Below are positions 8,859 to 17,927 of a stretch of DNA of 64,000 nucleotides, piece after piece. The notes below the pieces were generated by a model that was given only the letters and a program-made list of their open reading frames with translations, was not told where the DNA came from and did not search any database. Made by a program: the position numbers and the translations under genes. The number at the start of each line of letters is the position of its first letter. Within the stretch, counting starts at the first letter, position 1. This stretch comes from Pseudorhizobium flavum (GTDB lineage: Bacteria > Pseudomonadota > Alphaproteobacteria > Rhizobiales > Rhizobiaceae), in the NCBI RefSeq assembly GCF_902502825.2, contig NZ_LR723670.1, positions 2,790,001 through 2,854,000 on the forward strand. The letters are read 5' to 3'.

Positions 8859-8888
8859 ACGGTCCGGGGCTTCCCCGGACCGTTTTTT
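8859..8888 (+). terminator. Strong rho-independent terminator after the nucleotidase gene
   Basis: A perfect 11-bp stem (ACGGTCCGGGG, loop CTT, CCCCGGACCGT) is followed by a run of T; six consecutive T occupy 8883-8888. It begins 24 bases after the nucleotidase stop and isolates that gene from hemH. Confidence 0.9.
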
Positions 8889-8955
8889 GTTTCTAGATAG
8901 AACCAAACGTGTTGCGGTGCCGTATAAACCGCTGAACAGCAATCGGATCATTGAA

Positions 8956-9990
8956 ATGGACGCCATCACGAGCCACCTCCCGGCCGGTCATCCCCCAGTG
9001 AAGTTCGGCAAGGTCGGGGTCCTCCTCGTCAATCTCGGCACACCCGACGGCACCGATTACTGGCCAATGCGCCGCTACCTGGCGGAATTCCTGTCCGACC
9101 GCCGCGTGATCGAGTGGTCGCGTCTCTACTGGTACCCGATCCTCTACGGCATCGTCCTGAACAAGCGCCCGCAGAAGGTCGGCAAGGCTTACGAGGAAAT
9201 CTGGAACAAGGACCTCGACGAGAGCTATCTGCGGACCTACACCCGCAACCAGGGTGAGCTGATGGCCGAGCGGCTGAAGGACCTGCCGAACGTCGTGGTC
9301 GACTGGGCCATGCGCTACGGCAACCCCTCTATCGCCTCGAGGATCGACGCGCTCCACGCCCAAGGCTGCGAGAGGATCCTGCTCTTCCCGCTTTACCCGC
9401 AATACGCTGCCTCGACGACGGCGACCGTCAACGACAAGGCCTTCGAGCACCTGATGAAGATGCGCTGGCAGCCGGCGGTCCGGACTGTCCCGCCTTACCA
9501 CGATGACCCGGCATATATCGAGGCGCTGGCGGTTTCCGTCGAGAAGGCGCTGGCGCAGGTGGACTGGGAGCCGGAAATGCTGGTGGCCTCCTTCCACGGT
9601 ATTCCGCAATCCTACTTCAGGCAGGGCGACCCCTATCACTGCCACTGCCAGAAGACCGGCCGCCTGCTGCGCGAGCGCCTCGGGCTGCCGAAAGAGAAGT
9701 TCATGGTCACCTTCCAGTCCCGCTTCGGGCCGGAGGAATGGTTGCAACCCTATACGGACAAGACCATGGAGAAGCTGGGCGACGAAGGCATCAAGCGCAT
9801 CGCCGTCATGAACCCCGGCTTCGTCTCCGATTGTCTTGAAACCCTGGAGGAGATAGCCGGCGAGGCCGGGGAGATCTTCCAGCACCACGGCGGCGAGAAG
9901 TTCCTGCATATCCCCTGCCTCAACGACAGCCCGGAGGGCATGGGCGTCCTGGAAAAGGTCGTTCGCCGTGAGCTTCAGGGCTGGGTCTGA
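8956..9990 (+). CDS. hemH: Ferrochelatase
   Basis: A 344-residue enzyme of the last step of haem synthesis, inserting Fe(II) into protoporphyrin IX. Family signatures: the N-terminal VLLVNLGTPD, YLAEFLSDRRVIEWSRL, the metal-site block FHGIPQSYFRQGDPYHCHCQKT (catalytic His in FHG), and C-terminal FQSRFGPEEWLQPYTDKTMEKL plus PGFVSDCLETLEEI. Length is standard for proteobacterial ferrochelatases. ATG 8956 is the first start that gives only a short tail before the conserved core; the frame extends 38 codons upstream into the preceding terminator, so those codons are not coding. The ribosome site is weak. It appears monocistronic, with 70 bases before the next gene. No iron-responsive box was identified by eye. 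Confidence 0.95.
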   Translation: MDAITSHLPAGHPPVKFGKVGVLLVNLGTPDGTDYWPMRRYLAEFLSDRRVIEWSRLYWYPILYGIVLNKRPQKVGKAYEEIWNKDLDESYLRTYTRNQGELMAERLKDLPNVVVDWAMRYGNPSIASRIDALHAQGCERILLFPLYPQYAASTTATVNDKAFEHLMKMRWQPAVRTVPPYHDDPAYIEALAVSVEKALAQVDWEPEMLVASFHGIPQSYFRQGDPYHCHCQKTGRLLRERLGLPKEKFMVTFQSRFGPEEWLQPYTDKTMEKLGDEGIKRIAVMNPGFVSDCLETLEEIAGEAGEIFQHHGGEKFLHIPCLNDSPEGMGVLEKVVRRELQGWV

Positions 9991-10060
9991 CCTCTTTCGT
10001 TTGATCCGCAGCGGGAACATGATACTCCAGTCTCAGACTTCTTGAGCTGGAGGGTCAGCC

Positions 10061-11110
10061 ATGTTGGGCGGCTTCGATATCGTCGTTATTGCCATCGTTC
10101 TACTCGTCATCCTGGTCCTGTTCGCCGGGATCAAGACAGTGCCGCAGGGATATCGCTACACCGTAGAACGGTTCGGCCGCTACACCCGCACCCTCGATCC
10201 GGGACTGAACCTGATCACGCCCTTCATCGAGCGCATCGGCGCCCGCATGAACGTGATGGAGCAGGTGCTGGACGTGCCGACCCAGGAAGTCATCACCAAG
10301 GACAATGCCAGCGTCTCGGCGGACGCCGTCGCCTTTTACCAGGTCCTCAATCCGGCCCAGGCTGCCTATCAGATCGCCGACCTCAAGAATGCCATCCAGA
10401 ACCTGACGATGACCAACATCCGGTCCGTGATGGGATCCATGGACCTCGACGAACTCCTCTCCAACCGCGAAGTGATCAACGAGCGGCTGCTCCGCGTGGT
10501 GGATGAGGCGGTTGGCCCGTGGGGCATCAAGGTGACCCGCGTCGAGATCAAGGACATCCAGCCGCCGGCTGACCTTGTCCAGTCCATGGGCCGGCAGATG
10601 AAGGCCGAGCGCGAGAAGCGCGCCCAGGTGCTGGAAGCCGAGGGTGCACGGAACGCGCAGATCCTGCGGGCGGAAGGCGCGAAGCAGGCTGCCGTCCTGC
10701 AGGCCGAGGGCGAGCGCGAAGCAGCCTTCCGTCAGGCGGAGGCCCGGGAGCGTCTGGCGGAGGCAGAAGCAAAGGCCACACAATCCGTGTCGCAGGCGAT
10801 AGCCCTCGGCGACGTTCAGGCAATCAACTACTTCGTCGCCCAGAAATATACGGAAGCCCTGACGGAGATCGGCAAGGCTCCCAACTCGAAGATCGTCCTG
10901 ATGCCGATGGAGGCTTCTTCGCTCATCGGCTCGCTTGGCGGCATCGGCGCGATCGCCAGGGAGGTTTTCGGTGATGGCGACGGCCCCGCACGCATTCGCT
11001 CGTCAGTGCCGCAACAGCCGGCCACGCCCTCCTCCCCGCGACCGGCGACCACGCCCTCACCCCGCACGACGCCGCCCGTCAATCCGTTCGCTCCGCGGAA
11101 CGAGACCTGA
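10061..11110 (+). CDS. qmcA: SPFH/band 7 membrane protein (QmcA-like)
   Basis: A 349-residue stomatin-like protein: one N-terminal membrane segment (residues 5-24), an SPFH domain starting with the conserved [26 protein letters not shown], then a long charged coiled coil (about 180-250, with repeats of [18 protein letters not shown] type), and a low-complexity Ser/Pro/Thr-rich C-terminus (about 310-349). E. coli QmcA (YbbK) is the obvious relative; such proteins form ring assemblies that organise membrane microdomains and affect membrane proteolysis. A good ribosome site (GGAGGG) precedes ATG 10061. The NfeD gene starts two bases after the stop, the usual SPFH-NfeD pair, so the two proteins probably work together. 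Confidence 0.9.
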   Translation: MLGGFDIVVIAIVLLVILVLFAGIKTVPQGYRYTVERFGRYTRTLDPGLNLITPFIERIGARMNVMEQVLDVPTQEVITKDNASVSADAVAFYQVLNPAQAAYQIADLKNAIQNLTMTNIRSVMGSMDLDELLSNREVINERLLRVVDEAVGPWGIKVTRVEIKDIQPPADLVQSMGRQMKAEREKRAQVLEAEGARNAQILRAEGAKQAAVLQAEGEREAAFRQAEARERLAEAEAKATQSVSQAIALGDVQAINYFVAQKYTEALTEIGKAPNSKIVLMPMEASSLIGSLGGIGAIAREVFGDGDGPARIRSSVPQQPATPSSPRPATTPSPRTTPPVNPFAPRNET

Positions 11111-11112
11111 CC

Positions 11113-11571
11113 ATGCTGCAGACGCTCGCCGCCAATCTCGGCCCCTGGAGCTGGTGGATCATCGGCATCGTTCTACTTGCCGCCGAACTTGTCGCGCCCG
11201 GCGTCTTCCTGATCTGGATCGGTGCGGCCGCCGTCGTCATCGGCCTCCTGTCGCTCCTGCTCTGGGATGCCGCCTTCTGGTCCTGGCAGCTGCAGTTCGT
11301 GCTGTTTGCGGTTCTGGCCGGCGCTTTCGCGGTCGCCGGACGCCGCTTCTATGGCCGGCACGAAACCAGCGACCAGCCATATCTCAACCGTCGCGGCGAA
11401 AGCCTGGTCGGCCGCACCGCAACGCTCCATGAACCGATCCGCGAAGGCCGCGGCCGCATCCGCCTTGACGACACCTGGTGGCCCGTCATGGGGCCTGACC
11501 TGCCGGCAGGAACACGCGTGACGGTGGTCTCCGCCGACGGGCGTGATTTGAAGGTAGAAGCCGCCGCCTAG
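11113..11571 (+). CDS. NfeD family membrane protein
   Basis: A 152-residue protein with hydrophobic segments near residues 16-50 and 58-77 (WWIIGIVLLAAELVAPGVFL, then a leucine-rich stretch) and a C-terminal soluble OB-fold of the NfeD type (SLVGRTATLHEPI...GRIRLDDTWWPVMG...VTVVSADG). It is the short NfeD form, without the serine protease domain, equivalent to E. coli YbbJ. It follows the SPFH gene after two bases, so translation is probably coupled. Known role: NfeD partners SPFH proteins and is thought to stabilise their oligomers. The stop is separated by one base from the stop of the convergent kdsD gene. Confidence 0.88.
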   Translation: MLQTLAANLGPWSWWIIGIVLLAAELVAPGVFLIWIGAAAVVIGLLSLLLWDAAFWSWQLQFVLFAVLAGAFAVAGRRFYGRHETSDQPYLNRRGESLVGRTATLHEPIREGRGRIRLDDTWWPVMGPDLPAGTRVTVVSADGRDLKVEAAA

Positions 11572-11572
11572 A

Positions 11573-12568
11573 TCAGGCGACGCCGACGCGCAGAAGATCG
11601 TGGAAGTGGACGATGCCGATCGGATGGCGTTCGTCGTCGACCACGATGAGCGCCGAAATATTGTGCTGATTGAGAAGGGCCATGGCGCTCGTGGCGAGCG
11701 TCCTTTCCTTCACCGTCTTCGGATCGCGCGTCATAATGTCGTCGACGATCATTGCACCGAGATTGAGGTTGAGCCCGCGGGCAAGGTCACCGTCGGTGAC
11801 GACGCCGCAGAGGCGACCATCCTCGTCGGTGATGCCGACGCAACCGAAACGCATCTCCGCAAGCGCCATGACAGCCGTCGGAACCGGTGTCCCCTTCTTC
11901 ACCAGCGGCACACGGCTTCCGGTATGCATGATGTCACCGATATGCCTCAGCATGGCGCCCAGCTTGCCCCCGGGATGGAAGACGCGGAAATCGAGGGCCG
12001 TGAAGCCGCGGGCCTCGAGAAGCGCCACCGCAAGCGCGTCGCCGAGCGCAAGCTGCAACAGGGTGGAGGTGGTGGGCGCCAGTCCGTGCGGGCAGGCTTC
12101 CTGAGCCTTGGGCAGGAGAAGCACGATGCTCGCCTCTCGCGCCAGCGTCGAAGCCTCGCCCGCCGTCAGCGCGAGCAGCGGGATCGAGAAGCGCCGGCAA
12201 TAGCCGACGATGCTCTGAAGTTCGGCCGTCTCGCCGCTCCAGGAAACCGCGATGACCGCATCGTCCCTGGAGATCATCCCGAGATCGCCGTGGCTTGCCT
12301 CGGCAGCATGCACGAAGGATGCCGGCGTGCCGGTCGAGGCCAGCGAGGCGGCGAGCTTCGCGCCGATGTGCCCGCTTTTGCCGACGCCGGAGACGATCAC
12401 CCGGCCCTTAAGCCCGAGGATGAGGTCAACAGCCTGCCGGAAAGGGTCGGAAAGCCCGTTCTGCAGGGCCTGCTCCAGGGCCTCCAGCCCTTGCCTCTCG
12501 ACCGAGATCGTGCGCAGCGCGGACTCGATGACGGCCGTCTCGCTCACCTTGAGTGCTTCCTGTGTCAT
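11573..12568 (-). CDS. kdsD: KpsF/GutQ family arabinose-5-phosphate isomerase
   Basis: A 331-residue cytoplasmic enzyme interconverting ribulose 5-phosphate and arabinose 5-phosphate, the first step towards the Kdo of lipopolysaccharide. An N-terminal SIS domain (residues 40-180) contains GRVIVSGVGKSGHIGAKLAASLASTGTP and HAAEASHGDLGM, with the metal/catalytic His of the family. Two CBS domains follow (about 208-265 and 275-331, MHTGSRVPLVKKGTPV and IMTRDPKTVKERTLAT). The domain order and length fit KdsD. It is convergent with the NfeD gene and divergent from the beta-barrel gene, with 133 bases before that start. No operon partner from lipopolysaccharide synthesis is adjacent. Confidence 0.9.
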   Translation of the reverse strand: MTQEALKVSETAVIESALRTISVERQGLEALEQALQNGLSDPFRQAVDLILGLKGRVIVSGVGKSGHIGAKLAASLASTGTPASFVHAAEASHGDLGMISRDDAVIAVSWSGETAELQSIVGYCRRFSIPLLALTAGEASTLAREASIVLLLPKAQEACPHGLAPTTSTLLQLALGDALAVALLEARGFTALDFRVFHPGGKLGAMLRHIGDIMHTGSRVPLVKKGTPVPTAVMALAEMRFGCVGITDEDGRLCGVVTDGDLARGLNLNLGAMIVDDIMTRDPKTVKERTLATSAMALLNQHNISALIVVDDERHPIGIVHFHDLLRVGVA

Positions 12569-12701
12569 GGCGCGGCATCTACCGCTTTTGCCGGGCGAAG
12601 TCCATCGGGACGATAGCGCCGCCCCCCGCTAGAACCAAGTGTTAACCACATGGCTTTACGTTTGCGTAACCGCTGCGCACTCGGGCATCTGGATGGAGAG
12701 A

Positions 12702-14210
12702 ATGGACAAGCAAGGCGAAAGACCTGTGCCGCGCCTGCCGGCGCTGGCCGTGCTGCTTGCCTGCACGTCCCTGCTGGTGCCTGTTACCACGGGTGCGCAA
12801 ACGCTCGATCCGGCACGCTCCGCAACAAACAATGCCAATCCGGAGCCGCTACCAACCTCTGCCAATGCGCTCCCTTCCGGGGCTTCGGCGGCCCCCTCGG
12901 CCTATGGCGTCGTGACTGGTTCTGCTCCGGCCGGCGGCGCAGATCCTTCGGCGAATTCAGAGATGCTTGCGACCGGTTCGATCCCCACACCGGCGCCTCT
13001 CGATCCTCCCTACGAGGAAGACCTGTCCCTCTCCTACGAGGAGAACCTGGACGTAGGCGCCGCCATCGACCCGGGTGAGGCGCCTCTTCCTCCTGGCGAT
13101 CCGACCGGCATCCGCCTCGGCACCTTCATGCTCCGCCCGTCCGTAAGCAATACGGTGAACCGCGAGACGATCCGCACCGGTGATACGAAGACCCAGCGCG
13201 ACTATCTCTCAACCGCCATTCGCGGCACCCTCACCTCTGACTGGTCACGCCACGAACTTACGGTGAATGGCGAGGGCACATTCGAGCGCGATATCGGCGG
13301 CCGCGACGACATCGAGCCCGAAGGCCGAGTGGATGCGAACCTGCGCCTCGATCTCGCCGACGAGACCATTGCCAACATCAGCGCCGGCTACAGCTTTGAG
13401 CGCGAGGATAATAACGACCCCAACGCCATCGGCGGTGCCAGCGTCCAGTCCGGTGTTCACCAGTTTGACGGCGGCCTGACGCTCGAACGGAATGCTGGCC
13501 TGATCCACGGGCTCGCCGGCGTCGGCGTCAGCCGGGAACTCTATTCGGACGCCGAACTGCAGGATGGCTCCTCCCTCGATCTCAGCGACCGCAATCGAAC
13601 GACGGTCGATGGCAGGCTGAGGCTCGGCTACGAGCTCTCGCCGGCGCTTGTGCCCTTTGTGGAAGTAGCCGGCGGGCGCAGCTTCTACGACGATCGCTCC
13701 GACTCGGCAGGATACGAGCGCTCGTCCTGGCGTTACGCCGGTCGGGCTGGCGTGGAATTCGATCTCAGCGAAAAGCTGCGCGGTGAGTTGGCGGCCGGAT
13801 ACACGCGCGCCGACTATGATGACGCGCGGCTTGAGGACCTTGGCGGCGTGACCTTCGATGGACGGACCGTCTGGTCTCCGCAGCGGGGAACCGATGTCGA
13901 ACTGGCACTACGAACGACGCTCCAGGACGCAACGGCCCCCGGCGCAAGCGGCTGGACGGAATATGATGCCACCGCGGTGGTGACGCACCAGCTGCGCCAT
14001 AGGCTGGTCGGGCGCCTCACCGGTGGCGCCACCCTGCGGGACTTTCCCGAGGGCGAGAGCGAGACCACCTGGCTTGCCGGCGCCGGCCTCGCCTGGAGCA
14101 TCAACCCCTATCTCGATCTCACCGGTGATCTCGAATACGAGCGTACGCTCCGCAGCGGCGACGATACCGACACCTGGCGTGCCGGCATGGGCCTCACCCT
14201 CCGCAGATGA
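12702..14210 (+). CDS. Outer membrane beta-barrel protein (BBP2-like)
   Basis: A 502-residue predicted outer membrane protein. An N-terminal signal peptide (LPALAVLLACTSLLVP, cleavage near TGA-Q) is followed by about 120 low-complexity residues rich in Ala, Pro, Ser and acidic residues. From about residue 130 the sequence alternates in the manner of amphipathic beta-strands (for example RGTLTSDWSRHELTVNGEG, NISAGYSFERED, YLDLTGDLEYERTLRSG) and ends in the strand WRAGMGLTLRR. This pattern fits putative beta-barrel porin 2 proteins, common in rhizobia with unknown cargo. ATG 12702 is preferred because GGAGAG lies 4 bases upstream; ATG 12693 and ATG 12639 are in frame but give a poorer signal peptide. 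A surface or exopolysaccharide-export role is possible. Confidence 0.72.
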   Translation: MDKQGERPVPRLPALAVLLACTSLLVPVTTGAQTLDPARSATNNANPEPLPTSANALPSGASAAPSAYGVVTGSAPAGGADPSANSEMLATGSIPTPAPLDPPYEEDLSLSYEENLDVGAAIDPGEAPLPPGDPTGIRLGTFMLRPSVSNTVNRETIRTGDTKTQRDYLSTAIRGTLTSDWSRHELTVNGEGTFERDIGGRDDIEPEGRVDANLRLDLADETIANISAGYSFEREDNNDPNAIGGASVQSGVHQFDGGLTLERNAGLIHGLAGVGVSRELYSDAELQDGSSLDLSDRNRTTVDGRLRLGYELSPALVPFVEVAGGRSFYDDRSDSAGYERSSWRYAGRAGVEFDLSEKLRGELAAGYTRADYDDARLEDLGGVTFDGRTVWSPQRGTDVELALRTTLQDATAPGASGWTEYDATAVVTHQLRHRLVGRLTGGATLRDFPEGESETTWLAGAGLAWSINPYLDLTGDLEYERTLRSGDDTDTWRAGMGLTLRR

Positions 14211-14212
14211 CA

Positions 14213-14234
14213 ATGCCCGGCGCGAACCGGGCAT
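14213..14234. terminator. Possible bidirectional hairpin between convergent genes
   Basis: An 8-bp perfect stem (ATGCCCGG and CCGGGCAT around a 6-base loop) sits between the convergent beta-barrel and galU genes. The flanks have no clear T-run, so termination is only a possibility. Confidence 0.35.
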
Positions 14235-14264
14235 CTCGGTCTTGTAGCTTCAGGCTCTGCGTCC

Positions 14265-15149
14265 TTAAGTAAGACGCGCCACCATGTCCTTCAGCGGTCC
14301 TTCGATCGCCGGGCGGATGTCGCCGCGCTGGAGCGCGAATGCCAGGTTGGCGAGGATGAAGCCGTCCTTGGCGCCGCAATCGAAGGTCTCGCCCTTGAAA
14401 TGATAGGCCGCGAATTCCTGTTGCCGGGCAAGCGCCAGCATGCCGTCCGTCAGCTGGATCTCGTTGCCCGCGCCCCGCTCCTGCGTCTCAAGGATGCTGA
14501 AGATTTCCGGCTGCAGGATATAGCGGCCGTTGATGTAGTAGTTGGAGGGTGCCGTGCCCTTTGCCGGCTTCTCGACCATCTCGGTGATCTTGAAGCCTTC
14601 GCCCACCTTGTCGCCGACACCGACGATGCCGTACTTGTGCGCCATCTCCGGGTCGCACTCCTCGACAGCCAGCACGTTGCCGCCGGTCTGCTCGTAAAGC
14701 TCGACCATGCCCTTCAGGCAGCTCTTCTCGGACGACATGATCATGTCGGGAAGCAGCACGGCGAAAGGCTCGTTGCCGACGATGTCGCGGGCGCACCAGA
14801 CGGCGTGGCCAAGTCCGAGCGGCACCTGCTGGCGCGTGAAACTCGCCGTGCCGGCGGTCGGCAGCAGATCCGCAAGCAGGCTGAGCTCGGCGTTCTTGTT
14901 GCGCTCGCGCAGCATCTGCTCTAGTTCGTACTGGATGTCGAAATAGTCCTCGATGACACCCTTGCCGCGACCGGTGACGAAGACGAAGTGTTCGATCCCC
15001 GCTTCCGCCGCCTCATCGACGACATACTGGATCACCGGCTTGTCGACGACCGTCAGCATTTCCTTGGGCACGGCCTTCGTGGCCGGCAGGAACCGCGTTC
15101 CTAGTCCGGCTACCGGAAACACTGCCTTGCGTATCTTCTTCTGTGCCAC
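14265..15149 (-). CDS. galU: UTP-glucose-1-phosphate uridylyltransferase
   Basis: A 294-residue nucleotidyltransferase that makes UDP-glucose from glucose 1-phosphate and UTP for exopolysaccharide, glucans and membrane glycolipids; in rhizobia also called exoN when it sits with exo genes. Signatures: [29 protein letters not shown] (nucleotide loop and catalytic Lys), [22 protein letters not shown] and [12 protein letters not shown]. Length is typical. The start is GTG 15147-15149: GGAGG lies five bases before it and the protein core begins at once; upstream in-frame codons have no similarity. It is divergent from the lytic transglycosylase across 167 bases and stands alone. It competes with glgC for glucose 1-phosphate. 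Confidence 0.94.
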   Translation of the reverse strand: MAQKKIRKAVFPVAGLGTRFLPATKAVPKEMLTVVDKPVIQYVVDEAAEAGIEHFVFVTGRGKGVIEDYFDIQYELEQMLRERNKNAELSLLADLLPTAGTASFTRQQVPLGLGHAVWCARDIVGNEPFAVLLPDMIMSSEKSCLKGMVELYEQTGGNVLAVEECDPEMAHKYGIVGVGDKVGEGFKITEMVEKPAKGTAPSNYYINGRYILQPEIFSILETQERGAGNEIQLTDGMLALARQQEFAAYHFKGETFDCGAKDGFILANLAFALQRGDIRPAIEGPLKDMVARLT

Positions 15150-15316
15150 GCACACCTCCTGAAGTACTCCGTCGGGAGCCAACTCACAATCGCGTCATCT
15201 AGTCAAGAATTGCTACGATTTCCTCACCGATGACGCGAGCTGCTTCATATGGTAAAGGGTTTGTTGACTCTGTTCTGTTATCCATTCGTTAAGTCGAACA
15301 TCACGTTCGATGAAGG

Positions 15317-16570
15317 ATGAACCTGAAGAACGACGGACACGATTTGCCGATGACCATGTTTCGCACCTATCGCCTTCGCGGTTTGATTTTCGCCCTGGCC
15401 GCAGGAGCAGCCCTGGCGACCAATCCGTTAGATGCCAGAGCCGATGCCGGTTTCAAGTCCTGGATCTCCGATTTCTATGCAACGGCCGCCAAGGCTGGCA
15501 TCAGCCGTTCGACCTATGAAAAGGCTTTCGCCGGCGTCTCTGCACCGGACCGGGCAGTCCTCGAAAAGGCCGCCTATCAGCCCGAATTCAAGTCGCAGAT
15601 CTGGGATTACCTGGATTCGCGCGTCAATCCCTACACCGTGAAGGTCGGCCAAGAGATGCTGGCGCGCCATGGCCGCACGCTCGCGGCTCTTGAAAACCAC
15701 TTCGGCGTCGACAAGCACGTTCTCCTGGCCATCTGGTCGATGGAATCGAACTACGGTGCGGTGCTGGAGAAGCGGGATCGCCTGCATCATGTCCCGCAGG
15801 CCTTGGCTACCCTCGCCTGGGGCGATCCCAAGCGCGCCAAGTTTGCACGGACCCAGCTCATTGCCGCCCTCAAGATCCTTCAGTCGGGCGAGATCTCCCC
15901 GAACCACCTGACTGGTTCCTGGGCAGGCGCCATGGGACACACCCAGTTCATTCCCACAAGCTATCTGCTCTACAAGGTCGATGCCGACGGCAACGGCAGT
16001 GCAGACATCTGGAACTCCGTACCGGATGCGCTCGCCACGGCCGCCAACCTCCTGAAGAAGAACGGCTGGCAGACCGGCAAGACCTGGGGTTACGAGGCGG
16101 TGCTGCCGCAGGGCGCGGCGAAGTATGACGGACAGACCAAGACGCTGGCACAATGGGCGGCGCTGGGCTTCACGCGCCCCAACGGCAAGCCGTTCCCGCG
16201 AGGCGGCGATCGCGCCGAGCTGAAGCTCATGGCGGGTGCGAATGGTCCGGCCTTCCTGATGACCCGCAACTTCTTTGTCATCAAGCGCTACAACGCCGCT
16301 GACAGCTATGCCCTCGGCGTCGGCCTTCTTGCAGACCAGATCGCCGGATACGGTGGCGTTCATCAGCGCTGGCCACGGCCGAATGGCACGCTCGACATCG
16401 TCGAGAAGTTCGAGCTGCAGACAAAGCTCAAGCAGCTTGGCTACTACGAGGGCGAGATCGACGGCAATTTCGGTTCCGGCTCCAAGGCGGCGATCACCGC
16501 AATCCAGCAGCGGCTTGGCATGCAGGCGGACGGTCAGCCGTCGCAGTCCCTGCTCAACGCGTTGCGTTGA
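15317..16570 (+). CDS. Lytic murein transglycosylase (MltB-like) with peptidoglycan-binding domain
   Basis: A 417-residue exported enzyme that cleaves the glycan strand of peptidoglycan with 1,6-anhydro product. A signal-like segment (GLIFALAAGAALATNPLDARA) is followed by the MltB catalytic domain, with the catalytic Glu in AIWSMESNYGAV and the block GAMGHTQFIPTSYLLYKVDADGNG. The last 60 residues form a peptidoglycan-binding domain 1 (LQTKLKQLGYYEGEIDGNFGSGSKAAITAIQQRLGM). This domain order is the common alphaproteobacterial form. No lipobox is present, so it is probably soluble in the periplasm. The start is uncertain: ATG 15317 gives the longest protein; ATG 15350 or 15356 would give a more ordinary signal peptide, but none has a clear ribosome site. 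Confidence 0.9.
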   Translation: MNLKNDGHDLPMTMFRTYRLRGLIFALAAGAALATNPLDARADAGFKSWISDFYATAAKAGISRSTYEKAFAGVSAPDRAVLEKAAYQPEFKSQIWDYLDSRVNPYTVKVGQEMLARHGRTLAALENHFGVDKHVLLAIWSMESNYGAVLEKRDRLHHVPQALATLAWGDPKRAKFARTQLIAALKILQSGEISPNHLTGSWAGAMGHTQFIPTSYLLYKVDADGNGSADIWNSVPDALATAANLLKKNGWQTGKTWGYEAVLPQGAAKYDGQTKTLAQWAALGFTRPNGKPFPRGGDRAELKLMAGANGPAFLMTRNFFVIKRYNAADSYALGVGLLADQIAGYGGVHQRWPRPNGTLDIVEKFELQTKLKQLGYYEGEIDGNFGSGSKAAITAIQQRLGMQADGQPSQSLLNALR

Positions 16571-16633
16571 CAACTCGCGCATTCCGTCCCACATCGCCTG
16601 CATGAGCAGGCGGGCGGGAAGCCCCGCGCGGAC

Positions 16634-17848
16634 ATGAGGTTTGATGTGGTCGGCGGCAAAGGCATTATCGGCCGTTTCCTGGTGATCTTGGTCACCGTGG
16701 CTCTTGTCGTGCCGGCGTCACCGGCGCCGGCAGAGGCACAGGAGCGCGTCCAGCGCCGCAATCTGCTCGACATGCTGTTCGGCGGCGGGCGTCGCTATAT
16801 CGACCCGGAACCGTCCATCATCGACGTGCAGCCGCGGCGCCAGAGGCAACTGAGGCAACAGCAGCCGCGCCCCCGCGGCCGCGCGCCGGCCGCACGGGCA
16901 GCCGCGCCACGGCCAGCCGCTCCAGCCGCACCGCCGAAGCCGGAGCCGGTGGCCAAGCTGGAGAATGCACGCCAGATCCTCGTGGTCGGTGACTTCCTCG
17001 CCGGAGGATTGGGCGACGAACTCTCCACCGCCTTCGAGGAATCGCCCGGCGTCGTCGTCGCGGAACGGAGCAATGGCTCTTCCGGCTTGGTGCGCCAGGA
17101 CTACTATAACTGGCCGGAACAGCTTCCCACCTTGATCGACGAGGTGAAGCCCGCACTGGTCGTGGTGATGATCGGTGCCAACGACCGCCAGCAGATGAAA
17201 ACGGCCGATGCGCGCCTCGACTTCCCGAGCGACGGCTGGTTCAGTGAATATGAACGACGCATCCGCGAACTTGGCACCATCGTCACCAGCCGGAAGATCC
17301 CGCTGCTCTGGGTCGGCCTGCCTTCCTTCCAGTCGCCGTCGCTGATGCGCGACGCCGTGAAGCTGAACGGCCTTTACCGGACGGAAGTGGCGAAGCTCGG
17401 CGGCGAGTTCGTCGATATCTGGGATGGTTTCGTCGACGAGGAAGGCCGCTTCATCGTCACCGGATCCGATATGAACGGCCAGCAGGCTCGCCTGCGTGGC
17501 TCCGACGGGATCAACTTCACCAAGGCCGGCAAGCGCAAGCTTGCATTCTATGTCGAGAAATATGCCCGGCGGCATCTGGGAGAGATGGCAAGCCCGGAAC
17601 TGGTCAAGCTCGATGCCAGCAACCTGCCGGAACTGCAGGTCCTGCCCCCCTCACTGACCACGGCCGTGCCCGTCCAGCCCATCAGCGTGATGGACCCGGA
17701 GCTCGACGGTGGAGCCGAGCTGCTGGGTGCCTCCCCACCGCCGCCGCCGCTCGTGGAAACCCCGCGCGACATGCTGGTGAAGCGTGGCGAACTGCCTCCA
17801 GCCCCGAAGGGGCGCATCGACGACTATCAGCGAAGCACCACGCAGTAA
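16634..17848 (+). CDS. DUF459-type SGNH-hydrolase-like exported protein
   Basis: A 404-residue protein with a signal peptide (residues 12-36, cleavage near AEA-Q), a Pro/Arg/Gln-rich low-complexity region (about 63-105) and an SGNH-like fold from about residue 112. The fold is recognisable from [43 protein letters not shown] and [15 protein letters not shown]. The catalytic Ser of GDS is Phe here (GDF) and the DxxH His position is Asn (DGIN), so ordinary esterase chemistry is doubtful. I recall DUF459 members with GDF, so this may be a family trait. A Pro-rich C-terminus (about 340-404) ends the protein. It follows the transglycosylase after 63 bases on the same strand and may act on the cell wall or a surface polysaccharide. 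Confidence 0.78.
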   Translation: MRFDVVGGKGIIGRFLVILVTVALVVPASPAPAEAQERVQRRNLLDMLFGGGRRYIDPEPSIIDVQPRRQRQLRQQQPRPRGRAPAARAAAPRPAAPAAPPKPEPVAKLENARQILVVGDFLAGGLGDELSTAFEESPGVVVAERSNGSSGLVRQDYYNWPEQLPTLIDEVKPALVVVMIGANDRQQMKTADARLDFPSDGWFSEYERRIRELGTIVTSRKIPLLWVGLPSFQSPSLMRDAVKLNGLYRTEVAKLGGEFVDIWDGFVDEEGRFIVTGSDMNGQQARLRGSDGINFTKAGKRKLAFYVEKYARRHLGEMASPELVKLDASNLPELQVLPPSLTTAVPVQPISVMDPELDGGAELLGASPPPPPLVETPRDMLVKRGELPPAPKGRIDDYQRSTTQ

Positions 17849-17927
17849 GGCTTTCACCGCAAGGGTCGCCTCCCTCATCTGCCATGATGGATGAGGAAGG
17901 CGCCGCCTTAATCCAGGATTGCAGGCT

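Noticed and set aside
16595..16612. A 7-bp hairpin after the lytic transglycosylase gene
   Set aside because: No T-run and too short a spacing to the next start to call a terminator with confidence.
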